A DNA stretch of 64,000 nucleotides from Agarophyton chilense (taxonomy: Eukaryota; Rhodophyta; Florideophyceae; Gracilariales; Gracilariaceae). The notes under the pieces are model-generated. The model did not search any database and had not been told where the DNA came from. It was given only the letters and a program-made list of their open reading frames with translations. Positions 1-9,100 of this stretch are shown here, one piece after another. The position numbers and the translations under genes are program-made. Each line of letters begins with the position of its first letter. The stretch's first letter is position 1. The stretch covers positions 868,001 to 932,000 of the forward strand of contig JARGXX010000138.1 of assembly GCA_030374765.1 (NCBI GenBank), given 5' to 3'.

Positions 1-235
1 TCTGTGACGGCCTGGGGCTTGAGCTCCGCGACGGCCTGGGGCTTGAGCTCTGTGACGGCCTGGGGCTTGAGCTCTGTGACGGCCTGGGGCTAGAGCTCCG
101 CGACGGCCTGGGGCTGGAGCTCCGCGACGGCCTGGGGCTGGTGCTCATCGACGGCCTGGGGCTGGAGCTCCGCGACGGCCTGGGGCTGGAGCTCATCGAC
201 GGCGACGGCCTGGGGCTGGAGCTCATCGACGGCGA
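1..235. repeat. 24-bp tandem repeat encoding SSSPRPS[RMQ]
   Basis: A direct repeat of about 24 bp, core GACGGCCTGGGGCT followed by GAGCTC variants, repeats about nine times up to the window edge; some units are extended by 6 or more bp (ATCGACGGC). On the minus strand each 24-bp unit encodes one Ser/Pro-rich octapeptide of the partial secreted protein, so copy-number change keeps the frame. Confidence 0.85.
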
Positions 236-1144
236 CGGCGGGGTGCGGGCGACGGGCGGCGGGCGGCGACACACGCCGCGCACGCAGCGCAGCGCGGCGG
301 CGCACGCCCAGCACGGGTCGGAGCAGCGGGCGCCCTCGCGCATGGGCTTGGCGCAGACGCCGCGCGCGCACACCAGACCGCTTCGACAGTGCGCGCCGCG
401 GCCGCAGCGGCCGCACTTGGGCGACAGCGGCGGCTGGCAGCGGCCGCGCACGCAGCGCAGATTGGCCACGCACCGCGAGCAGCGCGCTTTGCAGTTGCCG
501 CGCGGCGCTACGCTCTTCACGCACGTGTTGCGCACGCAGTGCAGCCCGCGGGCGCAGCGCGCTTTGGCGCCGCAGCTCGCGCAGCGCTTGCGCGCCGCGG
601 GGCGCTTCTTCGGGGCGGCGGGGCGGCGCTTCTTCGGGGCGGCGGGGCGGCGCTTCTTCGGGGCGGCGGGGCGGCGCTTCTTCGGGGCGGCGGGGCGGCG
701 CTTCCTCGGGGGGGCGGGCTTCGTCGGGCGCGGGCGGCGGTGGTGAGGCGGCTTCGGTCGCAACGGTTTGAACGGGGGCTTGGTGCGCGGCTGCGGCACG
801 CGCGGGCGCAACGGCTTGCGCGGGGCGGGGCGGCGGTACTGGTGGCGGCGCGGCGGGGGCCGCGCGTTCGGCAGGCGCGGCTTGCGGCGCGGGGGCTGCG
901 GCTTGGGCTGCGGCTTGTGCGGCTGCGGCTTGTGCGGCTGCGGCTTGCGCGGCGCCGTGTTCCGCGGCGGGTGCTTGGCGTGCGGCTTGACGCACGGCGT
1001 GTTGGCGGCGCGCGGCGCGGCGTACTTGCCGCGCACGACCGGCTGCGCGGCGGCGCGGGGCGGCAGCGCGAGGCACACGCCCAACGCAAGCGCAAGCGCG
1101 AGCGAGAGCGCGGCGGCGCGCGGAAAGACGGTGCGGCTCGTCAT
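1..1144 (-). CDS. Secreted Cys-module protein with Pro/Ser repeats (partial, runs off left edge)
   Basis: The frame opens at the ATG at 1144-1142 and stays open for 381 codons to the window edge, so the C-terminus is missing. Residues 1-34 form a clear signal peptide (Arg-containing start, Leu/Ala core, AAA-Q cleavage-like site). Residues 67-81 are KPQPH repeats. Residues 148-183 are tandem KKRRPAAP repeats. Residues 188-290 hold four Cys modules alternating two spacings (C-x2-C-x5-C-x5-C-x4-C and C-x3-C-x2-C-x5-C-x4-C). From 303 on there are S-S-S-P-R-P-S-[RMQ] repeats encoded by 24-bp DNA repeats. Inference: a secreted cell-wall or matrix protein, the Cys modules perhaps binding carbohydrate and the Ser/Pro repeats O-glycosylated. 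Other long minus ORFs here are out-of-frame shadows. No family is recognised. Confidence 0.75.
   Translation of the reverse strand, partial: MTSRTVFPRAAALSLALALALGVCLALPPRAAAQPVVRGKYAAPRAANTPCVKPHAKHPPRNTAPRKPQPHKPQPHKPQPKPQPPRRKPRLPNARPPPRRHQYRRPAPRKPLRPRVPQPRTKPPFKPLRPKPPHHRRPRPTKPAPPRKRRPAAPKKRRPAAPKKRRPAAPKKRRPAAPKKRPAARKRCASCGAKARCARGLHCVRNTCVKSVAPRGNCKARCSRCVANLRCVRGRCQPPLSPKCGRCGRGAHCRSGLVCARGVCAKPMREGARCSDPCWACAAALRCVRGVCRRPPPVARTPPSPSMSSSPRPSPSMSSSPRPSRSSSPRPSMSTSPRPSRSSSPRPSRSSSPRPSQSSSPRPSQSSSPRPSRSSSPRPSQ
600..705. repeat. 24-bp tandem repeat encoding KKRRPAAP
   Basis: Near-perfect direct repeats of GGCGCTTCTTCGGGGCGGCG plus 4 bp, about four copies. They encode the basic KKRRPAAP repeats of the minus-strand secreted protein. 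Confidence 0.85.
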
Positions 1145-1920
1145 GGCGGTGGGGCGGCAATGGGGAGCGTGTGGGACGGCGGGGCGGGGCGCCTCAAGTA
1201 GACGCGGCGCGACGCGGGGCGCAAGGGGCGCAAGGGGCGCGCGCGACGGCGCGCGTGGCGCCCCTTTGTCGCTGATAGCGCTCACCGCGGCGGCGGCAGC
1301 GGGGGGGAGGGAAGGGAAGGCGTCATGGCGGCGGCGGCGGCGGCGGCGGCAGCGGCGGGAGACGTGGCGCCCGATGCAATCGCCGCTGTGCCGCCGCCGC
1401 CGCGCGCGCGCCTCGCACCCAATGCTGCGCCGCGCGCCAGCTCGCCGCCGCAATGCATGCAATGGAATGTGCCGCGCGCCGTGCACTGACAGGGCACGTG
1501 AGCACGTGAGCACGTGAGCACGATTCCACACGCGTGCACGTGAGCACGTGTGCACGTATTCCACACGCGTGTGCACGTGAGCACGTGTGCACGTATTCCA
1601 CACGCGTGTGCACGTGTGCACGAGTAGCGGAACGTGAACGTGTGCGGTTGGCGACTTGGCGCAGCGCTGCAGCTCGCCACTACAAAGTCATCGCCCCGCG
1701 CGCGTCTCACGCCGTTCAGGCCGCGTCGCTGCGCGCGCTGACGAGCGCGCGTCCCGCCGCAGCCGCCGCTGACGCAGCCCGTTGCATCACAGCCCATGTA
1801 ATAAGTGCGCGCTCTGCGCGAGATGCGTGTGTGTGTGCGCCGGTGACGCCTCACTCCCGCGCTCGCGCTCGCTCGCGCTCGCTCTCGCTCGCTCTCGCTC
1901 TCCTTGCCTCCGCTCTCATC
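1145..1920. promoter_or_regulatory. Divergent intergenic region (shared promoter) with CACGTG array
   Basis: This gap separates the minus-strand secreted protein gene (start 1144) from the plus-strand ankyrin gene (start 1921). It holds a CGG-rich tract at about 1285-1400, the CACGTG array at 1495-1623, and a CT/CG-rich pyrimidine tract at about 1855-1912 just before the ankyrin ATG, probably its 5' UTR. No TATA box is evident. The role as a shared promoter is inferred from the divergent arrangement. Confidence 0.5.
1495..1623. repeat. CACGTG (G-box/E-box) tandem array
   Basis: At least eight perfect CACGTG hexamers (for example at 1495, 1503, 1511, 1537, 1545, 1574, 1582 and 1611) lie within 129 bp. 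They are embedded in a roughly 37-bp unit containing ATTCCACACGCGTG and GCACGTGTGCACGT. CACGTG is the classical target of bHLH/bZIP factors in many eukaryotes. Its role here is inferred. Confidence 0.7.
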
Positions 1921-2826
1921 ATGCAGAATACCCTGGTCAGTCTCTGCGCCGCAGGACTGTGGCACGAAGCCGACGCTCTCATTGACCATCTCGTCACGCT
2001 CAGTGAGCAGCAGCTCGCGCGCGCCCTCCAGGAGACGCACGGCACCCCGGCGTGGACCAGTCTGCACTACGCCGCCATCTGCAACCCAACGCCGCCCACG
2101 CTGGCCAAGCTCGTCGCCCACGGCGCCGACCTGCACGCGCGCGGCAACTCCGGAAGCACCGCGCTCCATCTGGCCGCGTGGAGCAATACCGAGCACGCTG
2201 CCCAATTGCTGCTCTCACACGGCGCCAATGTGGAAGCCAGCAGTAAAAACGGAAGAACACCACTTATGTTTGCGGCGCGACGCGGCAACTGCAACATGAT
2301 GCACGCGCTCGTGCAGCACGGTGCCGACCTGCACGCGCGCGACCAGCGCGGACGCACTGCGCTACACTTTGCAGCCCAGTCTGGCCGCGCCGACGCCATG
2401 CACGCGCTGTTGCGCGCCGGCGCGGAGGACAGCAGCGACGCGGACGGAGTGACGGCCGCCGAGCTTGCCGACATGGAGGAGGCGCTCCACGTTGCGCATC
2501 ATGAGCATCATGAGCATGATGACGTGCGCTCGGATTGGACGCTGACAAGTACGCTTTGCGCCGCTGCGTCCAATGTGCGCGGCTGGGGCGATCGACTTGC
2601 TGCTTCGCTTGTTGGTCGCCACTCGCCTGCCGCCGACCCCAACGCGTCGTTGCCGCCTAGTGCGCCGCCCAGCCCGGTGCTGCGCGCGGGCGACGCGCTG
2701 TTGGGCGCGGGCGACCGCCCGGTGCGGCGCGGCGAGTTGTACGCGGCGGTGGGCGCCGGCGTGCTGCTGAGCATTCTGCTGCCCATGGCGAGGGCGGGCG
2801 GCGGCGGCGGTGGCGCGGGCGGCTAG
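1921..2826 (+). CDS. Ankyrin-repeat protein with C-terminal membrane anchor
   Basis: 301 residues. Four consecutive ankyrin repeats at about residues 46-175 are easily seen from T-x-LH-x-AA and HGA-[DN] motifs. A His/Asp-rich stretch (residues 192-202) and a Pro/Ser-rich linker follow. Residues 272-290 form one hydrophobic segment near the end, followed by a poly-Gly tail, which suggests a tail-anchored protein with the ankyrin domain in the cytosol. The start is the first ATG after the pyrimidine-rich leader; the frame is open further upstream, but only into repeat DNA and without a better ATG. Ankyrin repeats bind proteins; the partner is unknown. Confidence 0.85.
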   Translation: MQNTLVSLCAAGLWHEADALIDHLVTLSEQQLARALQETHGTPAWTSLHYAAICNPTPPTLAKLVAHGADLHARGNSGSTALHLAAWSNTEHAAQLLLSHGANVEASSKNGRTPLMFAARRGNCNMMHALVQHGADLHARDQRGRTALHFAAQSGRADAMHALLRAGAEDSSDADGVTAAELADMEEALHVAHHEHHEHDDVRSDWTLTSTLCAAASNVRGWGDRLAASLVGRHSPAADPNASLPPSAPPSPVLRAGDALLGAGDRPVRRGELYAAVGAGVLLSILLPMARAGGGGGGAGG

Positions 2827-3161
2827 AACGACAGCGCCCGTTGGAGAGAGATTTGCGAGGGAGAGGCGTTGCGTGTGCGGCTCCGGGGGAACGGTGGGAA
2901 CGGTTGCCGTCGAGTACCTCGGTAGCAGTAGCGTGTGTAGTGTGTAATGTTGTTGTAAAGTGACGGCACAGCAAGCCAAGCGCTGGAGACTGTGACTGCT
3001 TTGCGCCGAGAGCGACGGCAAATAATCAGGCGGCCACTGTCGCACACGGCGCGGACGCGCGCGGGGAGGCAGATTTAGTCGCGCAGTAGACACGAGCACT
3101 GGGGTGACACCGGCTCGACGCCGGCTCGCAACAAGAACGCGCGCAGCTAAAGCAGGCGCAC

Positions 3162-3199
<38 letters not shown>
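2827..3199 (+). promoter_or_regulatory. Intergenic region with CAG repeat leader
   Basis: This gap between two same-strand genes ends in a (CAG)12-like run at about 3164-3199 directly abutting the ATG of the next gene. If translation began at a non-ATG codon upstream, the run would encode poly-Ser; with the ATG at 3200 it is 5' UTR. I see no other feature. Confidence 0.5.
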
Positions 3200-3201
<2 letters not shown>

Positions 3202-4106
3202 GCGGCGCAACGCACTCACCGGCGCGCTGGTGGCGGCGTGGCTGGCGGCCGCGCTGGCGACGGCGACGGCAACAACGGCGAGCGGCGAGCATCTGGTCAA
3301 CGGGCCGTTCTACGTCAGCCGCGTGGGGTGCGACGTGGAAAGCCTGCAGCCGCGGCGCCGCGTCGGAGCGTCCGCCAAGACGCGCGAGCTGCCGCCGGCG
3401 GACGTGGGCGTGGGCGTGGACGTGGACGTGCCGCGCGCGGCGGCGGCGCAGTCGCGCGTAACGACGCGGCCGCGCGCCGAACGCTGCTACATCGCGTCGG
3501 AGACAAAGCGCACGGCGTGTTGCGCGCGCGCCGCGCGCAGCGACGCGCTGTTCGAGACGTGTCTGCTAGAGGCGGAGCAATACTTTGAGCGCGGTGGAGC
3601 GGGAACGGTCGCGCTGGGGCGCGTGGACGAGGCGTTGGTTCAACGCGAGCTGCAACTGCTGCGCGGCGTGGTGACGCTGCAGCAGGCGGCCGAGCGCGAG
3701 CGCGAGCGCGAGCGCGCGGAGGACGCCGACGCCGCCTCGAAGGTTGCGGCGGCGGCGGCGGCGGCGGCGGCACAGCGGCTGCGGCGCTGGGCGGCGCGCA
3801 TGAAGCGCGCGGAACGCGCCATGACGTTGTCGTCCGACGAGGCGAACAAGACGGCGCGCAGCGGTCGAGTGGCGTACGCGCGCTTCGCGAGACGACTGCG
3901 ACAGTGTCGCGCCGACGGACTTGTTGCCGCCTTCTTCCATAAGGGCGCGCGTCGTTGGGTGGCCTGTACCATGCTTGTGGCGCGCGACGCGCGCGTGGGC
4001 TATTGCGCGGACGCCACGCTGCTGCGCGCCGCGCCGCGGCGGCCGCCCGTGCACTGCTTCGACACGGGCCGCATGGACGAGGCGTATCGGCGCTGGGGCG
4101 GGTTGG

Positions 4107-4137
<31 letters not shown>

Positions 4138-4336
4138 AAACGCGGGGGCGGCGAGGCCGGCGAGGGAGGCGGATAACGGCGGCGGGACGGTGGTGTTTGT
4201 GGACCTGCTGGGCGACGGCGACGCGGCGCGCTGCGCGGACGCCGACCTGAGCCACTCGTGCTACGCGCTGTGCTGCGACACCATGTACCACGGCTCGCAC
4301 TTTTGCCGCGACGCCGGCGCCACGTGCCTGGGCTGA
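3200..4336 (+). CDS. Secreted Cys-rich protein of unknown function
   Basis: 378 residues. The ATG at 3200 gives an immediate signal peptide (MRRNALTGALVAAWLAAALA). The mature part has a Cys-containing N-terminal region (GCDV, CYIAS, ACCARAA, FETCLLE), a charged, likely helical stretch with an ERERERER run and poly-Ala near residues 165-195, a short ATATATATA run, and a Cys-rich C-terminus (C-x4-CC-x8-C pattern ending AGATCLG). The Cys pairs suggest disulphides in an extracellular or lumenal protein. Known: nothing specific. A longer form starting at a GTG upstream would add poly-Ser ahead of the signal peptide and is less likely. Confidence 0.75.
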
Positions 4337-4705
4337 CGCCGAGCGCACGCGCACCAATCTCTGCAAGCACACACTTGACCCGCGTTGGTCTTCTTCTTCT
4401 CTTTTTGCATCTCCGCTCGGTTGCACGCGTCCACGAGCCCACGCGTCCACGAGCCCACGTTTCCACGCGCCCACGAATCCACGCGCCCACGTTTCCACGC
4501 GCCCACGAATCCACGCGCCCACGTTCCCACGCGCCGCCGCCGCGCGCTACTTGAGCGGCGCGGATCACGAGAAGCCGCGCGCCACTCGCGCCCGCCCCCC
4601 GCGCGATCCGATCGTCTCGTCATCCCGTCGTCGCCCCCTTCGTCGCCCCCTCCGCCATCCCCTTTCTCCCCCCTCCACCCCCCTCCACCCCCACCAACCC
4701 CCGCC
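4337..4705 (+). promoter_or_regulatory. Cyclophilin promoter region with CCACG repeats
   Basis: This gap holds the CCACG-rich repeat at 4430-4535 and then a pyrimidine-rich leader (C/T runs, 4610-4705) ending at the context CCGCCATGG. No TATA box is evident. The strong ATG context and C-rich leader fit a highly expressed housekeeping gene. Confidence 0.5.
4430..4535. repeat. CCACG tandem repeat upstream of cyclophilin
   Basis: Direct repeats of CCACGCGCCCACGAATCCACG and CCACGCGCCCACGTTTCCACG alternate with a period of about 18 and 36 bp. The array lies about 170 bp upstream of the cyclophilin ATG, so it may act in its promoter. It shares the CACG core with the array at 1495-1623. Confidence 0.65.
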
Positions 4706-5206
4706 ATGGCCGCCAACAACCCGCGGGTGTACTTCGACATGACGATCGGCGGGCAGCCGGCCGGCCGCATCACGATGCAGCTTCGCGCCGACGTGGTGCC
4801 CAAGACGGCCGAGAACTTCCGCGCCCTCTGCACAGGCCAGTACGGCTTCGGCTACGCAGGCTCCACCTTCCACCGCGTCATCCCGGGCTTCATGTGCCAG
4901 GGCGGCGACTTCACCAACGGAGACGGCACCGGCGGCAAGTCCATCTACGGCGCCAAGTTCGAGGACGAAAACTTCCAACTGCGCCACACCGGCCCCGGCA
5001 TTCTGTCCATGGCCAACTCCGGCCCGGGCACTAATGGCTCGCAGTTCTTCGTGTGCACCGCAAAGACCGCGTGGCTGGACGGCAAGCACGTCGTGTTCGG
5101 CTCCGTTGTTGACGGGCTGGACGTCGTGGACCGCATCGAAAAGGTTGGTAGTCAGCGCGGCCCCACCTCCAAGGAGGTGAAAGTAGCCGCGTGCGGTCAG
5201 TTGTGA
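4706..5206 (+). CDS. Cyclophilin-type peptidyl-prolyl cis-trans isomerase
   Basis: 166 residues, the usual length of single-domain cytosolic cyclophilin A, with no signal or targeting extension. Key family motifs are visible: [15 protein letters not shown] (catalytic Arg and substrate pocket), [14 protein letters not shown] and the cyclosporin-contact region [12 protein letters not shown] with its Trp. It catalyses cis-trans isomerisation of X-Pro peptide bonds, helping protein folding in the cytosol. The ATG sits in a strong CCGCCATGG context. It is convergent with the small secreted-protein gene to its right, with a CT/GT microsatellite between them. Confidence 0.97.
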   Translation: MAANNPRVYFDMTIGGQPAGRITMQLRADVVPKTAENFRALCTGQYGFGYAGSTFHRVIPGFMCQGGDFTNGDGTGGKSIYGAKFEDENFQLRHTGPGILSMANSGPGTNGSQFFVCTAKTAWLDGKHVVFGSVVDGLDVVDRIEKVGSQRGPTSKEVKVAACGQL

Positions 5207-5242
5207 TTCGTGCAAACTTCCCCCCGTCCATCTTCGTAAAAG

Positions 5243-5297
5243 CTCTCTCTCTCTCTCTTTCTCTCTTTTGTATGTATGTGTGTGTGTGTGTGTGTAG
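5243..5297. repeat. (CT)n/(TG)n microsatellite
   Basis: A CT run is followed by TATGTATG and a (TG) run. It lies between the stop codons of two convergent genes and may lie in their 3' UTRs. Confidence 0.85.
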
Positions 5298-5298
5298 C

Positions 5299-5778
5299 TC
5301 AGCGCGTCGCGCCGCAAAAGGCCGCGCCGCGCGCGCCGCATAAGTCGCGCAGACAGCGCTCCTCGCCGTCGACGGGCACGAGCGCGCAGCACGCGTGGCG
5401 CCCCGACAGACAAGCGCGCCTCTCATCATCGTCGTCGTCGTCGTCGTCGTCGCCGCGCGCGAGCGCACAGACGCGCAGCGCGTCATCCAAGGACCGCGCG
5501 AGCCGCGCATGGTCGTAGCACGAAGTCATCACCCCATCCACGTCCACGTCTTCCGGCACCACGAGCGTCGCGCGCGTCGCAAAGCAATCCGTCGCCGCCG
5601 CGCCCAGACGCAGCCGCCGCATCGCGCGCAGCGTGGCGTCCACCATCTCGTCGCACTTCCCGTGCGACAGACACGAGCGCGCAAACGCCCCGCGCCCCCC
5701 CGCGCACAGCAGCGCCCACGCCACCGTCGTCAGCACCACCGCTGCCTGTCTCTTCTTGATTGCTTGTGCGCGCCCCAT
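5299..5778 (-). CDS. Small secreted Cys-rich acidic protein, unknown
   Basis: 159 residues from the ATG at 5778. The N-terminus is basic (MGRAQAIKKR) followed by a hydrophobic segment, AAVVLTTVAWALLCAGG, typical of a signal peptide. The mature part contains about ten Cys residues in pairs (SCLSHGKC, CC, RCLRDLC) and a run of nine Asp encoded by a GAC repeat (about 5427-5455). It probably forms disulphides outside the cell or in the secretory route. It is the third predicted secreted Cys-containing protein in 6 kb. No family is recognised. Confidence 0.7.
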   Translation of the reverse strand: MGRAQAIKKRQAAVVLTTVAWALLCAGGRGAFARSCLSHGKCDEMVDATLRAMRRLRLGAAATDCFATRATLVVPEDVDVDGVMTSCYDHARLARSLDDALRVCALARGDDDDDDDDDERRACLSGRHACCALVPVDGEERCLRDLCGARGAAFCGATR

Positions 5779-6320
5779 CTTGCCGTTGCGCCCTTCTTTC
5801 GTTTTCGCGTCGCTCCCGCCGTCTCTCCGCGCTTTTCAGCGCGGCGAAGAAGGCGGAGGGGGGGGGGGGGAGGGGGGGGCGCTGTGGCACGCGCGCTGGT
5901 TGGCGGTAGCAAGTCGCGGCGCATGTCGCGCTGTGTGTAAATGGCGATGTGGCGCGTTTCGACGACGTAACATGTCGTCGACGAGTCGCGCCAGCAAGTC
6001 GTCACGCTACGGCGCGGCAACAACAGCCAACGTGCCGAGGGAAGTGCCACCATCAACGCCGCCATTCGTCTCTCTCCCTCTCGCCTCGGTGGGTGGCCTG
6101 CCGTGCAATTCAGTCCGTCTGAATTGTACACCACGCTCGCCCCATGCTCCTCACTTGTCCCGCCATCATCTGTGTTTCGCTTGTTCCACGCGCCTCAAGT
6201 CATCGCAATCCGTTATCTGTTGCACTCATCGCGCCCCGTCTTCACAGGCGTGATCTCACGCGTCAACGATAGCCCACGCCCCCTTCTCTTTTCTTCGTCC
6301 ACGAGGAAGCGCCCGAACGA
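5779..6320. other. GC-rich intergenic end of the gene island
   Basis: This holds the upstream region of the small secreted gene. It includes a G-run (5855-5880, GGAGGGGGGGGGGGG) able to form a quadruplex, and an imperfect inverted repeat (TGCAATTCAG / CTGAATTGTA, 6104-6128). A short plus ORF from the ATG at 5972 (93 codons) shows no recognisable feature and is not called. Confidence 0.4.
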
Positions 6321-9100
6321 GGATTCATGTCAGTACAGTGACCCAAATCAGAATACACAACACCGCCACATTTATTATGTCTCTCAACAATAGAAAGATT
6401 TCAGACGTTTGCAACTTTTTCTGAATATTTTAAACGATTTTTGGCGTTTAAAACGTTGAAAAACTGTTCAGCAGAGCTTCAACAGAGCAACAGCAACACG
6501 ATGGGAATGCCACGCCAAGTCAAACAAATGCTCATACTTTGACAAAAAGTGGCACCTACTAATGCCATGAAAACAACACGTGCACACTCCCGATATTGTC
6601 ACAAAACAGTATCAGCCACCTCCGTCAATGTGCACACCCATGTACGCAATTACACGGAATTAACACCAGCCATTAGAGCTCTCATATATGTATCTTCCGC
6701 CCAACATTCATTAATGTAACAGGGTACGTGCGCCTCCCGTGTGGTGTGAGCCAAGGTGAAGCAACGGACGGCGGCACCTTTGATTTCAAATACGTTTGAA
6801 TCTGCCTTGAGCGGTCGTGACACACGATGCAATTTTTCTTTCCGAGTACGTGGACCTTTTTGAATTTTATGCTTCGACGCCTTTTGAAAGCTAGACCTGT
6901 ACTGGCGTACATTTTATTTGCTTTCTTGATTGAAAGAAACCAACGACAAATTCATGTCAGCTTTGTGTTCACTCCCTTACGGGAGGCCCTGATGTCCAGC
7001 GCTACGATTTGTACCAAGATTGCGAAGGCTTCTTCACTTTTCGGGCCCATCTCCGCTTGATTCTCATTTTAAGAGTTGGATTGTGCCATTCTTTCATATG
7101 TCTATTCTTGCTTTCTAATTCCGTTGGTCAATATTCGTGAAGCCAAACTCTCGTGAAGGTGGTTTCTTACGATTGAAGAATTCTTACCGAGCGTAGAGTT
7201 GAAGGAGAAAGTCCAGCAGCATTGCTGCAAAAACGGGCGTCAGCCACGAGAGCGGAAAAAAACGAAAAAAGCATCACTCAGTGGAGCGAGTAAAGCGTAG
7301 GGAACGGAAGCCAAACAAAAAGAAATAGAATAACCGTGGAAAGGGTCGAAAATAATCTACGAAAAAAATACCACACGTTAATATGCTCTGATGTGCCTTT
7401 TTCTCTCACGAATCGGCATCCATTTTTACACACATGAATCAAACCTCAGCGGGGCACACCGACTCCGAATCGCATGAGCTGCATTTCACTTTGCGAGCAT
7501 ATATTCTCGCCCGAGCCTCCTCCCATCTGATTCAAAAAACTCCAAACCACATCTTCACGGTTCTTAAAAATTGCAAGTACAACAAATGGTTTCTGTTCAC
7601 TTTCCTCTTTATTACGTGTACGTAACACAATATCTGCTGCCACGCTTTCCTCAACCACATATGATACTGCCTATCTCTCTTAAACACTGTTGTGCACATA
7701 CGCGCGCCATTGCACACCGTAAATTTCGACTGATACAGTGCGTTTCAAAAACATATCCCTTCCTAAAACCGGGACAAAAATGGCGTTTTCTGTACTGTAG
7801 AGCCAATTTCTCACCGAATAAACCCTTTTCAAGTCAAAAAACTTGTTTCTTAAACATATCCTTTATACAATAAAGAGCTCCATTTTGACTTCTGTACCTT
7901 TATCTTGCCAAAACTATATAAAAATTATTAGATTGGACCACAAAGGCATGATCCAAACTTTTATAGCGCAAAAACAAATAAAAATCCCAAGAACAAACAA
8001 TTATTACAGAAAACGTTCGGTATGAATTCAGGCGATCTTTGAGCCATACCGCATTCTTTCTCACACAAAAACGCGTGGAAGTAAGCTTTATCTGTTCTGT
8101 GATACGTCATCGTGCAAAAACAATTGAAACAAAACAGTGTTTGAATGTAAAATGTCCTTAAATATATCGCAAAATAAAAAGTCAAAACTAGTTGAACTAT
8201 AAAACAACAAAAAAGTCTTCTTTTGAAAACGCACCATAAACGCAAACGTGCGTTGTGTTCTTCAGAAAAGCCTCATTATCACAAAGTATGAAAAAAAAGA
8301 AAAATTTTTGTTCGAAAACTGTGAATATGGACGAACAATGTTTCTATAAATTCTATTAGCATGATAATTGCAAATCAAATTTGAGTTTTGTAAGAAAGTT
8401 CTTTGGTTATACATCTGAGATGGTTTTAAATGGCATATTCAAAGTAAGACTAATTAAAATAGCGATTTTAAAAGCATAAATGGCTTAAAAACGTTATGAT
8501 AAAGTGTTAGAAAGTTATATGCTACTTTATTCCTACTTTACGTATGAATTAAATTATGATTTTTAGCAGGATAGTGCGCTTGTAAAACAGTCAAATGTTT
8601 AGAAACAGTACATGAATGGTTTAAATATGACTGATACGGATCTTTCATGACGAATTTCCGATGTACACTTTACTGAAAACACCAATGGAGAGCTAGATCA
8701 GATGATTAATGGGAAAAGTAGACAGTTCAGTACAGTTTTTTATTCGAAAGGTTGTATCACAAACTACTATGACAAAATAACGTTTAATTTAATTCCTTGT
8801 TTTATTGAATAAATGATAACACTCTCTGTAAGTTTCAGTAGGGTTAAAGAGGCGAAAACAAACTACTAAAAGCGCGCTGTAGAGAATATGACTGACGAAA
8901 GGATATGTTTTTGAAACAGTATTTTGACTTGATATTTTTCATGTGTTGTTTTCATTGATTGTACTGTAGTCGAAAAGGCAATTTACGAAAAATTTGTGCA
9001 AGGGATATGTTTTTGAAACAGACTTTACATATCTAGCCTGGCGGCACATCTCAATATGCAGTCGTTTCTTTCCTCGAGTTTCTGTGATGTGCTCTTATAG
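6321..9100. other. AT-rich, gene-poor stretch with short inverted repeats
   Basis: Base composition changes abruptly to AT-rich. No ORF above about 100 codons looks real. A minus-strand fragment at about 6660-6905 has Cys pairs (NCIVCH) and could be the zinc-binding tail of a decayed transposase, but I cannot establish this. The 20-bp repeat at 7742, 8898 and 9000 is listed separately. Confidence 0.4.
7742..9019. repeat. Inverted 20-bp repeat pair with an extra internal copy
   Basis: GTTTCAAAAACATATCCCTT at 7742-7761 is found exactly inverted at 9000-9019 and with one mismatch, also inverted, at 8898-8917. A shorter related word (TTAAACATATCCTTT) lies at about 7850. The outer pair could be the termini of a roughly 1.28-kb non-coding element. 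Confidence 0.5.

Noticed and set aside
1..235. CRISPR array
   Set aside because: The 24-bp repeats are contiguous without unique spacers and encode a protein repeat; the genome is eukaryotic.
90..1160. 356-codon minus ORF (Ala/Arg-rich) and other long ORFs over the first gene
   Set aside because: The composition is typical of a shifted frame of GC-rich repeats; the frame from 1144 gives a signal peptide and ordered Cys modules instead.
3315..4568. 417-codon minus ORF opposite the secreted Cys-rich gene, and others such as 2362-3300 and 4565-5413 minus
   Set aside because: They are antisense shadows caused by the lack of stops in GC-rich DNA; low-complexity Arg/Pro/Ala content and no motifs.
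5972..6253. Short plus ORF of 93 codons at the edge of the gene island
   Set aside because: No signal peptide, domain or codon-use support, and it ends in the compositional transition.
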